From NCBI RefSeq assembly GCF_022834715.1, contig NZ_BQKC01000001.1:1028501-1092500 (forward strand): 64,000 nucleotides of DNA, read 5' to 3'. The position numbers were made by a program, and so were the translations under genes. This stretch comes from Granulimonas faecalis (GTDB taxonomy: Bacteria; Actinomycetota; Coriobacteriia; Coriobacteriales; Atopobiaceae). The notes beneath the pieces are model-generated. The model saw nothing but the letters and a program-made list of their open reading frames with translations. It searched no databases and was not told where the DNA came from. Of the stretch, positions 39,140-46,593 are shown in pieces (within the stretch, counting starts at the first letter, position 1; each line of letters starts with the position of its first letter).

Positions 39140-39466
39140 CTAGAACGTAAGGCTCAGTACGAGGTACGCGGCCACGCCGACGGCGGCGCAGAGCGCCAGG
39201 GACCGCGTTCGCACCGCGCAGAGCGCCACGACGGCTGCGGACAGGAGCGGCACCGCGCAGGCCGTCGGCCCCTGCGCCCAGAGGTCGGGCCGGAAGAGGT
39301 CGTTCGCCACAAGGGCCGCGAACGCCGCCACGGGGATCGTCTCCAAGGCCTGACGCACACGGGGTGAGAGCTCGCGCGAGCCGAGGACGAACATGGGGAC
39401 GCACCGGCAGACGAGCATGGTGGCGAGGATGATGGCGTAGAGGGGCCAGAAGAGCGCGACGTCCAC
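39140..39466 (-). CDS. azlD: Branched-chain amino acid export protein, AzlD family
   Basis: A 108-residue membrane protein with about four helices. It forms the small subunit of the AzlCD exporter of branched-chain amino acids and related compounds. ILATMLVCRCVPMFVLGSRELSPRVRQALETIPVAAFAALV matches the AzlD core (R...P ... L.. ...P.A..AAL). The GTG start shares one base with the azlC stop (TAGTG), giving coupled translation and equal stoichiometry. Confidence 0.85.
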   Translation of the reverse strand: MDVALFWPLYAIILATMLVCRCVPMFVLGSRELSPRVRQALETIPVAAFAALVANDLFRPDLWAQGPTACAVPLLSAAVVALCAVRTRSLALCAAVGVAAYLVLSLTF

Positions 39467-40185
39467 TACGACCCGCCTCCCTCGACGGGCCGGGACTCCC
39501 CTGCGCCCCCGACGGCCATGGCGACGGCGACGCCGGCGGCCGCCCCGGCGACCACGGCCACGCCACCGGCACGCACGGCCTTGCAGAGGGCCACCACCAC
39601 GGCGGCGGTGACGGCGCCCACGACCGTGGGGCGCGAGAACTCCTGGGTCAGGAGCAGGCAGATGAAGATGGACGTCATGGCGAAGCTCGCCACGTCGGTG
39701 GGCATGGCGAGGGCGTCTCCCACGGCGGCGCCGACGGCGTTGGCGGTGGCCCACGAGAGCATGGAAAGGACGTTCACCGCCGTGGCGCAGGCGGCGTCCC
39801 ACGAGGGGTCGGAGGACAGCCGCTCCATGTTCACGCCGAACGACTCGTCGGTGACGGTGGCCGCGAACAGCGTCTTGAGGGGCTTGGCGACCGGTGCCAT
39901 GGCCGGGGCCAAGGCCGCCGAGTACAGGAGCTGCCTCATGTTGACCAGGGAGATCGACGCACCGATGGACCAGGGGCCCTGGCCCGCGAGCCACAGGTTG
40001 GGCAGCATGAACTGGCCGGCCCCCGAGTAGTACGTGCACGAGAGCACGAAGGCCGCCCACGGCTCCAGGCCCACCTCGGCCTCGAGGATGCCGGCGGGAA
40101 GGCCGATGACCACGTATCCGAGCATGACAGGCAGGGCCACCGGAAGCGCCCTTCGGAGGGGCACGGCCACGCTGGCACCCGGCAT
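39466..40185 (-). CDS. azlC: Branched-chain amino acid export protein, AzlC family
   Basis: A 239-residue membrane protein, the large AzlC/YgaZ subunit. LPVMLGYVVIGLPAGILEAEVGL, CTYYSGAGQFM and LVNMRQLLYSAAL are family signatures; the middle segment also has VTDESFGVN. About seven helices. The ATG at 40185 is chosen because GGGGAGGG lies at good spacing; an upstream ATG at 40209 lacks a ribosome site. A minus-strand -10 TATCAT at 40228-40233 would give a short leader to this start. Confidence 0.88.
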   Translation of the reverse strand: MPGASVAVPLRRALPVALPVMLGYVVIGLPAGILEAEVGLEPWAAFVLSCTYYSGAGQFMLPNLWLAGQGPWSIGASISLVNMRQLLYSAALAPAMAPVAKPLKTLFAATVTDESFGVNMERLSSDPSWDAACATAVNVLSMLSWATANAVGAAVGDALAMPTDVASFAMTSIFICLLLTQEFSRPTVVGAVTAAVVVALCKAVRAGGVAVVAGAAAGVAVAMAVGGAGESRPVEGGGS

Positions 40186-40377
40186 CACGCGCCCTCCCCT
40201 CTCGTTCATAGTTCGTTCAGGTCCCCTATGATAGCGCGCTCCCCTCCCGACAGCCTTCATCAGGGTATGTTCAGTTATTTCAAATCCCGCACAGGGCAGA
40301 AGATCGGGGGGCGGGACCCGGGCCGCCGGTCGTAGACTCTGAACGACCCCGTCCTTCCCACCTTAGGAGGCACTTCG
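40186..40377. promoter_or_regulatory. Divergent promoter region azlC / glycerol dehydrogenase-like gene
   Basis: On the minus strand TATCAT (40228-40233) is a likely -10 for azlC. On the plus strand TAGACT (40333-40338) is a -10 candidate for the dehydrogenase; neither has a clear -35. A short AT-rich stretch (40266-40285) lies between. TTAGGAGG just before 40378 is a strong ribosome site. Confidence 0.4.
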
Positions 40378-41466
40378 ATGTACAAGGCAATGCGGGCTCC
40401 CTCGATGTACGCCCAGGACCCCGACGTCCTGCTCCACTTCCACGAGATCTGCAAGGGATACGGCAGCAGGTTCCTGTTCGTCTGCAGCCGCAGCGGCCGG
40501 GCCGCCGTGGAGCCCAAGGTGACCGCCAGCCTCGAGGGTACCGACACCTACGCGAGGTTCGAGACCTTCGGCGGCATCTCGTCCGAGGGCGAGATCGCCC
40601 GCATGGAGAAGATCGTCGAGGAGGACTCCATCGACGTCGTCTGCGGCGTTGGCGGCGGCTCCGCCATCGACACCGCCAAGGCATGCGCCTTCCACTGCGG
40701 GAAGCCCGTCGCGATCGTCCCCACCGTGGCCGCCACCGACGCCCCGTGCACCGGCCTCTCGGTCATCTACCACGACGACGGCACGTTCGCCGAGTACCTC
40801 TTCTATCCCAAGAACCCCGACGTCGTGATCGTGGACAGCTCGATCATCGCCGACTCCCCCACCTCGTTCCTCGTGGCGGGCATGGGCGACGCCCTCGGCA
40901 CCTACTACGAGGCCCGCGCCGCCGCCCGGACCAAGAGCCCCTCCCTCGAGAACACCGGGGTGACCCTGAGTGCCCTCGCCCTCTGCCGCCTCTGCCGCGA
41001 CACGCTGTTCTCCGACGGCCTGAAAGCCCTCATCGCCGCCGAGAAGGGGCTGCTCGTGCCGAGCCTCGAGGCCGTCATCGAGGCCAACATCTACCTCTCG
41101 GGGGTCGGCGCCGATAACGCGGGCCTCTGCGTGGCCCACTCCGTCTACAACGGCACCACGGCCCTCGAGGAGTGCGAGCGCGTGCCCCACGGCAACATCG
41201 TGGCCTTCGGCACCGTGGTCCAGCTCGTGCTCGAGAACGCCCCCGACGAGGAGCTCGGCGAGGTGATGGCCTTCATGGAGTCGGTGGGGCTCCCCCTCAC
41301 CCTCGAGGCCGTCGGCATCACGGACGAGTCCCGCCTCCCGGCGGTCGCCGAGAAGGCCTGCGCCCCCGGCGAGTCCATCCACAACCTGGCCGGCGACGTG
41401 ACGCCCGAGCAGCTCGTGGCGGCCATGCTCCAAGCCGACGCCCTGGGGCGTTCCTTCCTCGACTAG
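40378..41466 (+). CDS. gldA: Glycerol dehydrogenase-type iron-containing alcohol dehydrogenase
   Basis: A 362-residue NAD-dependent dehydrogenase of the GldA group. NAD-binding is GVGGGSAIDTAKA. Metal ligands are D171 (GMGDALGTYYEA), H254 (CVAHSVYNG) and H271 (VPHGNIVAFG), the pattern of glycerol dehydrogenases. PTVAATDAPCTGLSVIY also fits this family. It likely oxidises glycerol to dihydroxyacetone or reduces a related carbonyl; no dihydroxyacetone kinase is nearby. It is a single plus-strand gene between two minus-strand blocks. Confidence 0.88.
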   Translation: MYKAMRAPSMYAQDPDVLLHFHEICKGYGSRFLFVCSRSGRAAVEPKVTASLEGTDTYARFETFGGISSEGEIARMEKIVEEDSIDVVCGVGGGSAIDTAKACAFHCGKPVAIVPTVAATDAPCTGLSVIYHDDGTFAEYLFYPKNPDVVIVDSSIIADSPTSFLVAGMGDALGTYYEARAAARTKSPSLENTGVTLSALALCRLCRDTLFSDGLKALIAAEKGLLVPSLEAVIEANIYLSGVGADNAGLCVAHSVYNGTTALEECERVPHGNIVAFGTVVQLVLENAPDEELGEVMAFMESVGLPLTLEAVGITDESRLPAVAEKACAPGESIHNLAGDVTPEQLVAAMLQADALGRSFLD

Positions 41467-41493
41467 CCCCGTCAAGCACGCCGCGGCAGGAGA

Positions 41494-41530
41494 AGACGGC
41501 CGGTCCCCGCTCCCCGGGGGCCGGCCGTCT
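41494..41530. terminator. Bidirectional terminator between gldA and apt
   Basis: AGACGGCCGG (41494-41503) pairs with CCGGCCGTCT (41521-41530), extended by TCCCC/GGGGG inside, giving about 15 pairs. The two genes converge here. The T-tail is short on both sides. Confidence 0.7.
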
Positions 41531-41556
41531 CGTTCGGGTGCCCCGTGTGCGGAGGG

Positions 41557-42090
41557 CTAGTCCACGACGATGAGGGAGAAGACCTCTTGGCCGAAGGTCT
41601 CGGCGATGACGTCGCGGGGGTTCAGGTAGGCGAGCTCGAGGGCGAAACCGAAGCCCTCCACCGAGGCGCCGGCCTGCTCCACGAGCTGGGCGCAGGCGAC
41701 GGCCGTGCCGCCGGTGGCCACGAGGTCGTCGATGACGATGACCTTGTCGTCGGGGGTCAGGGCGTCGGCGTGGATCTGGATCTCGTCGGTGCCGTACTCG
41801 AGGGCGTAGCACTGGGAGATGACCTCGCGGGGGAGCTTGCCGGGCTTTCTGGCCGGGACGAAGCCGGCGCCCAGGCGGTAGGCCACGGGTGCGCCCACGA
41901 GGAAGCCGCGGGCCTCGGCGCCCACGACCTTGGTGATGCCGCGGCCCAGGAAGTGCTCCGCGAGCTCGTCGATGACGGCCGAGAATCCCTGGGGGTCGGC
42001 GATCAGGGGCGTGATGTCCTTGAAGATGACGCCGGGCTCCGGGTAGTCGGGGATGTCGCAGACGAGGTCCTGGTAGTCGAACTTGCTCAT
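41557..42090 (-). CDS. apt: Adenine phosphoribosyltransferase
   Basis: A 177-residue type I phosphoribosyltransferase that salvages adenine to AMP with PRPP. The PRPP loop is VIVIDDLVATGGTA. DYPEPGVIFKDITPLI and GAEARGFLVGAPVAYRLG are specific to Apt. It is the last gene of the minus-strand group that includes the MerR and FHA genes. Purine import by the NCS2 permease at 31995-33347 would supply its substrate. Confidence 0.95.
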   Translation of the reverse strand: MSKFDYQDLVCDIPDYPEPGVIFKDITPLIADPQGFSAVIDELAEHFLGRGITKVVGAEARGFLVGAPVAYRLGAGFVPARKPGKLPREVISQCYALEYGTDEIQIHADALTPDDKVIVIDDLVATGGTAVACAQLVEQAGASVEGFGFALELAYLNPRDVIAETFGQEVFSLIVVD

Positions 42091-42142
42091 GGGGTCTCTC
42101 TCCTTGGGCTCGCATGGCTTGTCTGTGTGGGGGTTGGGCGGA

Positions 42143-42868
42143 TCACTGGTCCTTGGGCGCCTGCCTGCGCAGGACGTCGGCGAAGGTGCGGCGTATGAGA
42201 TCGTCGCGCAGGGAGTCTGTGAGGTGCAGAATCTGCTCGAATGCCTGGGAGTACTGGGCGCGCTGCTCGTCGGTGAACTCCCCCTGGCGGGGCCCGAGGA
42301 CCGAGAGGGCCTGCTCGAACATCGCGGTCTCGCGGTTGGCGGCGTTCACGTACTGGCGCAGGTTGCGGGGCTCGATACCGAACCGCCGCAGGGCCTCGGC
42401 GCAGCGGATGAGGCGAAAGTCGTGCCCGTCCACAAGCTCGCGGCCCTGGGGGCTGCGGCGCAGCGACACGATGCCGTTGTTGGCAAGGTCCCGCACGAAC
42501 GAGATCGAGACACCGAGGAGCTCCGGGGCCTTCTCGAGGGGGTGGAGCTTCTCGCGGGTCTCCTCGTCGTCGCAGACGGACTCGGGGTAAGCGGCGGGGT
42601 CGGTGCCGGCGATGCCCGGCGCCCCCCCGCCGTCGAGCTCCTCCTTGATGACCGAGAGGGGCAGGAACCGGTTCTTCTGGAGGTAGAGGATGGTCTCGAG
42701 CCGCTTGACGTCGCGCGAGGAGTACAGCCGGTAGCCGCCCGGTGTGCGGGACGGCGTGAGGAGCCCCTCGTCCTCGAGGTAGCGGACCTTTGAGACCGAG
42801 AGATCGGGGTACTGGGCCTGGAGGCGCTTGACCACCTTGCCTATGGTGAGGTAACCGGCGTCTGCCAT
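42143..42868 (-). CDS. MerR-family regulator (FtsR/Rv1828-like)
   Basis: A 241-residue regulator. The N-terminal MerR winged helix (about 5-75: YLTIGKVVKRLQAQ, VSKVRYLEDEGLLTPSRTPGGYRLYSSRDVKRLETILYLQK) is followed by a longer effector region than in metal sensors, with no cysteine cluster typical of metal binding. In mycobacteria and corynebacteria a MerR protein of this length (Rv1828/FtsR) is encoded beside the FHA protein GarA/OdhI, exactly as here; FtsR activates ftsZ in Corynebacterium. A function here in growth or division control is inferred. It starts 7 bases after the FHA stop. Confidence 0.8.
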   Translation of the reverse strand: MADAGYLTIGKVVKRLQAQYPDLSVSKVRYLEDEGLLTPSRTPGGYRLYSSRDVKRLETILYLQKNRFLPLSVIKEELDGGGAPGIAGTDPAAYPESVCDDEETREKLHPLEKAPELLGVSISFVRDLANNGIVSLRRSPQGRELVDGHDFRLIRCAEALRRFGIEPRNLRQYVNAANRETAMFEQALSVLGPRQGEFTDEQRAQYSQAFEQILHLTDSLRDDLIRRTFADVLRRQAPKDQ

Positions 42869-42875
42869 GGGTTCC

Positions 42876-43313
42876 TTACGCTCCGGTCTGGATGCGGCTC
42901 GTGCTCTGGGTGGTGTGGAAGATCATGCGGAAGGTGCCGATCTGGATGGTGGAGCCGTCCTCGAGCATGGCCCGGTTGACGATGGCGCCGTCCACCCAGG
43001 TGCCGTTGAGGGAGCCGAGGTCCTCCACGGTGTCCGCGCCGGGCGCCAGGTGCATCTTGGCGTGGTGGCGCGAGACGGTCATGTCGTTGAGGAACACGGT
43101 GTTGGAGGGGTCGCGGCCGATGGTGACCTCAGGAGTGTCCAACACGAAGGTCGTGCCGGTATGGGGCCCCTTGACGATGGAGAGCGTCGGGTTGGCGAGG
43201 CGCTGGGCACCCATGAGGTCCGGCACGGTGGCGTCTGTGGACGGCATACGGAAGATGGTCGTGGAATCGGATGCCGCCTGGTTGTTCTGGGAAGCGCCCG
43301 GATTGTTCTGCAT
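42876..43313 (-). CDS. garA: FHA-domain phospho-switch protein (GarA/OdhI-like)
   Basis: A 145-residue protein. The FHA domain covers about 50-135 (GRDPSNTVFLNDMTVSRHHAK, GSLNGTWVDG, IQIGTFRMIF). Upstream, residues about 15-23 read DSTTIFRMPS, which closely matches the phosphorylatable ETTSVFR segment of mycobacterial GarA and corynebacterial OdhI. In those, Ser/Thr kinases phosphorylate the Thr pair, the tail folds onto its own FHA domain, and binding to 2-oxoglutarate dehydrogenase or glutamate dehydrogenase is switched. Partners here are unknown. AGGAGG sets the ATG at 43313; an in-frame upstream ATG at 43346 would bury that site and is rejected. Confidence 0.85.
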   Translation of the reverse strand: MQNNPGASQNNQAASDSTTIFRMPSTDATVPDLMGAQRLANPTLSIVKGPHTGTTFVLDTPEVTIGRDPSNTVFLNDMTVSRHHAKMHLAPGADTVEDLGSLNGTWVDGAIVNRAMLEDGSTIQIGTFRMIFHTTQSTSRIQTGA

Positions 43314-43344
43314 CGATGCCTCCTGGAGTGTCGGTTGAGACCTC

Positions 43345-43350
43345 ATTGTA
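43345..43350 (-). promoter_or_regulatory. Candidate -10 for the FHA-MerR-apt unit
   Basis: TACAAT on the minus strand, 32 bases before the FHA start, in an otherwise GC-rich gap. No good -35 is visible at 16-18 bases. Confidence 0.4.
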
Positions 43351-43384
43351 CCCCCGCGGGACCCTCCGTCACCCGGGCTTCGCC

Positions 43385-43759
43385 CTATCGGCAGGCCACG
43401 CACTCCATCTGGATGGAGGCCCCGTGGGGTAGCGCCGAGACCCCCACCACTGAACGTGCGGGGTACGGCTTCTCGAACCGCTCCGAGCACACCTCGTCGA
43501 CGGCCTCGAGGTCGTTGAGGTCCGTGAGGAACAGCGTGACCTTGCAGACCGAGTCGATGCCCAGCCCGACGTCGGCGAGGACGGCCTCCACGTTGCGGAT
43601 CACCTGGACCGTCTGGACGCCGATGGAGGCGTCGCGGAGCACGCCGGACGCCGGGTCGATGGGGAGCTGCCCCGAGACGAACACATAGCGGGCCGCCGAG
43701 GCGCCCTGGGAGAAGGTCCCCGAGGGCTGGGGGGCGTCGGGGGTGAAGATCGAGTACAT
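43385..43759 (-). CDS. ridA: RidA family reactive enamine/imine deaminase
   Basis: A 124-residue YjgF/YER057c/UK114 protein that hydrolyses reactive 2-aminoacrylate-type enamines from PLP enzymes. ARYVFVSGQLPIDPASG, VQVIRNVEAVLADVG, VTLFLTDLNDLEAVDEV and YPARSVVGVSALPHGASIQMECVA are family segments; the Arg in PARS is the key substrate-binding residue. It is 3 bases after the GcvT-like gene in the same transcript. Confidence 0.92.
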   Translation of the reverse strand: MYSIFTPDAPQPSGTFSQGASAARYVFVSGQLPIDPASGVLRDASIGVQTVQVIRNVEAVLADVGLGIDSVCKVTLFLTDLNDLEAVDEVCSERFEKPYPARSVVGVSALPHGASIQMECVACR

Positions 43760-43762
43760 GGC

Positions 43763-44650
43763 CTACCCTTCCGTCCGTCCGCCCGCGCCGTCGAGGGCGC
43801 GGGCACCGATGAAGTCGCCGCCGGGCCTGAGGAGGCCCTGGAGCCCGAGGTCGGCGGGAAGCCTCCGCCCGATGGGGTCGTCGAGGAAGTCCACGAGGCC
43901 CGGCGCCTCCTCGGCGACCCTTCCCCACACGGCGGAGGTGCCCACGGGGGCGACGGACTGGAACGAGAGGAGGCTCCTCCAGAGCACGCGCGCCGAGGCG
44001 TCGGGCACCACCACGAGGTAGGGTGCGAACGAGCCGACCTCGGGGCGCATGACCACGGTGTCGATGGCGTCGAGACGCACGTTGGCGAGGGTCCCCGGAC
44101 CCGGGAGCGACGCGCCCTCTGACAGGTAGTCGCCGAGGACGACCGCGGCCTCCGGACCGGCGAGCATCAGGGTCGTGGAGAGCGGGGCGCCGTGGGAGAA
44201 CTCCACGGAGGAGTACGGGGCGACGCCCCCGGACTCCACGGCGGCGATACCGCGTATCCACTCCCCGAGGCCCGCGGCGAGCTCCGCCGGGCACCAGACG
44301 CAGAACTCCTTGGGGGCGAGCCCGGCCAGGAGCACCGGTGCGGCCACACGGCCGTCGCCCATGAGGGACAGGGCGCCGGCGAGCCGGCCGGGCGCCGGGA
44401 CGTAGCAGGTGAAGACGGCGGACACGAAGGCGTCCGCGGCGTCGCCGGAGATGCAGGTGGCCACGAGGCCGCCCACGTCCGCCAGGGCACAGCCCTCGCG
44501 GAAGGCCGCGGGCTCGCCGGCGCCGTCGCCGTACCAGGCGGCCTCGGGGCGCCCCTGGGCGTCGGGCTCCATGGAGCCGCCGAGCAGGAGGTGCTCGCCC
44601 TCCAGCACGTTGCCGGGGACCGCCTCGGGGGTCCCGTTCTCGTCTGCCAT
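43763..44650 (-). CDS. GcvT-fold protein of unknown function
   Basis: A 295-residue soluble protein. AAFREGCALADVGGLVATCISGDAADAFVSAVFT resembles the N-terminal aminomethyltransferase (GcvT/YgfZ) fold, in which a folate-binding domain opens with a similar xxGLxDxSxxxxxxVxGxDAxxFL segment. The YgfZ K-G-C-Y signature and the folate-binding residues of GcvT are not evident, and no gcvH/gcvP lies nearby. It may be a diverged folate-binding or scaffold protein. It lies between a carboxypeptidase gene (one base away) and ridA, so it is cotranscribed with both. Function not assigned. Confidence 0.6.
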   Translation of the reverse strand: MADENGTPEAVPGNVLEGEHLLLGGSMEPDAQGRPEAAWYGDGAGEPAAFREGCALADVGGLVATCISGDAADAFVSAVFTCYVPAPGRLAGALSLMGDGRVAAPVLLAGLAPKEFCVWCPAELAAGLGEWIRGIAAVESGGVAPYSSVEFSHGAPLSTTLMLAGPEAAVVLGDYLSEGASLPGPGTLANVRLDAIDTVVMRPEVGSFAPYLVVVPDASARVLWRSLLSFQSVAPVGTSAVWGRVAEEAPGLVDFLDDPIGRRLPADLGLQGLLRPGGDFIGARALDGAGGRTEG

Positions 44651-44651
44651 G

Positions 44652-45806
44652 TCATGCCGCCTTTCTCTGAAGGGGAAGCGGGGGCGCCGCCGGGTCCGAC
44701 GACCAGGCGGCGTCGGGCGAGACCGTGGGGTCCACCACGTAGGCGCAGGCGCCCACGATGCGGTCGCCCTGACGCCAGAGGCAGGCCCCGGCGGGCTCCC
44801 CGGGGATGCCGAGCTGGTCGCTGGAGAGGGCGACCCGCGTGTAGGAACACTCGGTGCCGTCAGGCCAGAGGAGGCCGGTGACGGCGGCCTGGGCCCGCAC
44901 CGACACCGAGAAGCCGAACCGGTAGGCGAACGGCAGCGTCTCGAGCGTTTGGTCGGGGTCCGCGAGGGTCAGCCCCGTCGCGCCGTCGAAGGCCCACTCC
45001 ATCATGGCCCGCGTGTCCTCGAAGCGCCCCCAGTCGGTGACGCACCCGAGGACGCACGTGTAGAGGGTGAGCCCGTCCTTGCGGGCGGCGCCCAGGAACG
45101 TGGTGCCTGCCTCCACCTTGCCCGTCTTGATGCCGATGAGCGGGCTGTAGACGGGCATGAGCTCGTCGGTGGAGTAGAACGTGCGCTGCTCCCCGTTCAC
45201 CGGCACCGTCACCGAGTGGGTGCGGACCATCCGGGCGATGAAGGGGTAGTGGGTCAGCGCGTAGCGGCCCATGAGGGCGAGGTCGCGGGCGCAGCTCTCG
45301 TGGCCGTCCTCCTCGAGGCCATGGGGGTTCTTGAAGGTGGTCCGCGTCATGCCGATCTCGGCGGCCTTCTCGTTCATGAGGTCCGCGAAGGCGCCCTGGG
45401 AGCCGGCCACCTTCTCGGCGATGGCATAGCCGACATCGTTGGCCGAGTACACGAGCAGGACCTCGAGCATGTCCTCGAGGGTGGAGGTCTCCCCCACCGC
45501 GTAGCCCGCCACCTGGGCCGCCTGCCAGCCGTCCTCGGGATGGGCGGGCATGGCCACCTCGGTGTCCATGGGGAGGCCGGCGTCGAGGGCCACCATGGCC
45601 GTCATCACCTTGGTGATGGAGGCCGGGGCGAAGGCGGCGTCGGCGTTCGACTCCGCGAGCACGCGGCCGGTGGAGTCCTCGACGATCCAGGCCTGGGCCT
45701 CGGTGACGCCAGGCGCGCCGAGGCCGGTGTCCGCCACGGCGGGCACCGGGGCGAGGAGCACGAGGAGGAGCGCCAGGAGCGCCGCGGGCATGAGGGTCCG
45801 AGTCAT
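44652..45806 (-). CDS. dacA: D-alanyl-D-alanine carboxypeptidase (DacA/PBP5 type)
   Basis: A 384-residue secreted serine peptidase S11 that trims the terminal D-Ala of peptidoglycan stem peptides. A signal peptide (residues 1-25, ending AVA) precedes the catalytic motifs: S63-x-x-K66 (ASITKV), S121-A-N123 (YSAND) and K227-T-G (IKTGKV). No C-terminal membrane anchor helix is apparent, unlike many DacA proteins; the tail reads AAPPLPLQRKAA. The ATG overlaps the upstream phosphatidyltransferase stop (ATGA). Confidence 0.93.
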   Translation of the reverse strand: MTRTLMPAALLALLLVLLAPVPAVADTGLGAPGVTEAQAWIVEDSTGRVLAESNADAAFAPASITKVMTAMVALDAGLPMDTEVAMPAHPEDGWQAAQVAGYAVGETSTLEDMLEVLLVYSANDVGYAIAEKVAGSQGAFADLMNEKAAEIGMTRTTFKNPHGLEEDGHESCARDLALMGRYALTHYPFIARMVRTHSVTVPVNGEQRTFYSTDELMPVYSPLIGIKTGKVEAGTTFLGAARKDGLTLYTCVLGCVTDWGRFEDTRAMMEWAFDGATGLTLADPDQTLETLPFAYRFGFSVSVRAQAAVTGLLWPDGTECSYTRVALSSDQLGIPGEPAGACLWRQGDRIVGACAYVVDPTVSPDAAWSSDPAAPPLPLQRKAA

Positions 45807-46489
45807 GACGTGCGGTCCCCCTCCAGCGCCTCGGAGCGGATCTGGAGGCCCTCGACGACGTAGAGCACGCCTGTTATCAGGGAGCAGACAGTACCCGAGT
45901 ACACGACAAGGATGGCGGGGCAGGCGGCCTGGCCGTTGAGCAGCGGCAGCCACGGCACGTCCACGAGCCCGAACCCCGGGAGCACCGGCATGTCGAGGAG
46001 GAGCCAGGAGAAGCCGGCCAGGAGCAGGGCCGTGGCCACCTTGCCTATGTAGAGGACGTCGACGGGCCGGCGACGGTAGCGCCGGACCACGGCCATGCCG
46101 ACGGCGAGCACGATGTCGCGGCCGATGAGAACGACGGGCACCCACACGGGGAGGTCGCCCACGATGCAGAGGCCGAGAACGCCGGTGAACAGGAGGAAGC
46201 GGTCCACCGCCGGGTCGAGGAGCTTGCCGAACCACGACACCGTCTGGGTGCGCCGGGCGATCTGGCCGTCCACGAAGTCCGTGAGGGCCGCCACGGCGTA
46301 GATGACGAGGCAGAGGACGCGGTCGGCGCCCGTAACGAACAGCCAGAGGAACACGAGGGTAAGCGCGATGCGGCACACCGTGACGGCGTTGGCCACGGTG
46401 AGGACGCGGTTGCTGGGGTTGTTCGACGTGCCGAGCGGCGCGGACGGGTCGGCCGCGTGGATCTTCTCTTCCAAATAACTGAGCTTCAC
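45803..46489 (-). CDS. CDP-alcohol phosphatidyltransferase family protein
   Basis: A 228-residue membrane enzyme with the complete motif DFVDGQIAR ... GKLLDPAVDR. It is a second family member besides PgsA at 19210-19809. An additional C-terminal region with two to three helices is present. It could be a second phosphatidylglycerophosphate synthase, a cardiolipin synthase of the CDP-alcohol type, or act on another alcohol. The GTG at 46489 is supported by AAGGAGG 5 bases upstream. A minus-strand TACAAT at 46569-46574, between this gene and the holA stop, is a possible -10. Confidence 0.82.
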   Translation of the reverse strand: MKLSYLEEKIHAADPSAPLGTSNNPSNRVLTVANAVTVCRIALTLVFLWLFVTGADRVLCLVIYAVAALTDFVDGQIARRTQTVSWFGKLLDPAVDRFLLFTGVLGLCIVGDLPVWVPVVLIGRDIVLAVGMAVVRRYRRRPVDVLYIGKVATALLLAGFSWLLLDMPVLPGFGLVDVPWLPLLNGQAACPAILVVYSGTVCSLITGVLYVVEGLQIRSEALEGDRTS

Positions 46490-46593
46490 TGGACCTCCTT
46501 GGTGACAAGGAACCAGTCTAGACCAGCGGGGCGCCGCCCCACGGCGCCCATGGCCCCATTCATACGGTATTGTAAGGCGCCTGATACATACCC

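Noticed and set aside
40186-40260. Tandem GAACGA words (minus strand) considered as a LexA site
   Set aside because: They are direct repeats rather than the GAAC-N4-GTTC inverted form seen at recA and lexA.
42876-44294. A longer FHA-protein reading frame extending through ridA and the GcvT-like gene
   Set aside because: The extension is Arg/Pro/Gly shadow sequence over real genes, and AGGAGG marks the start at 43313.
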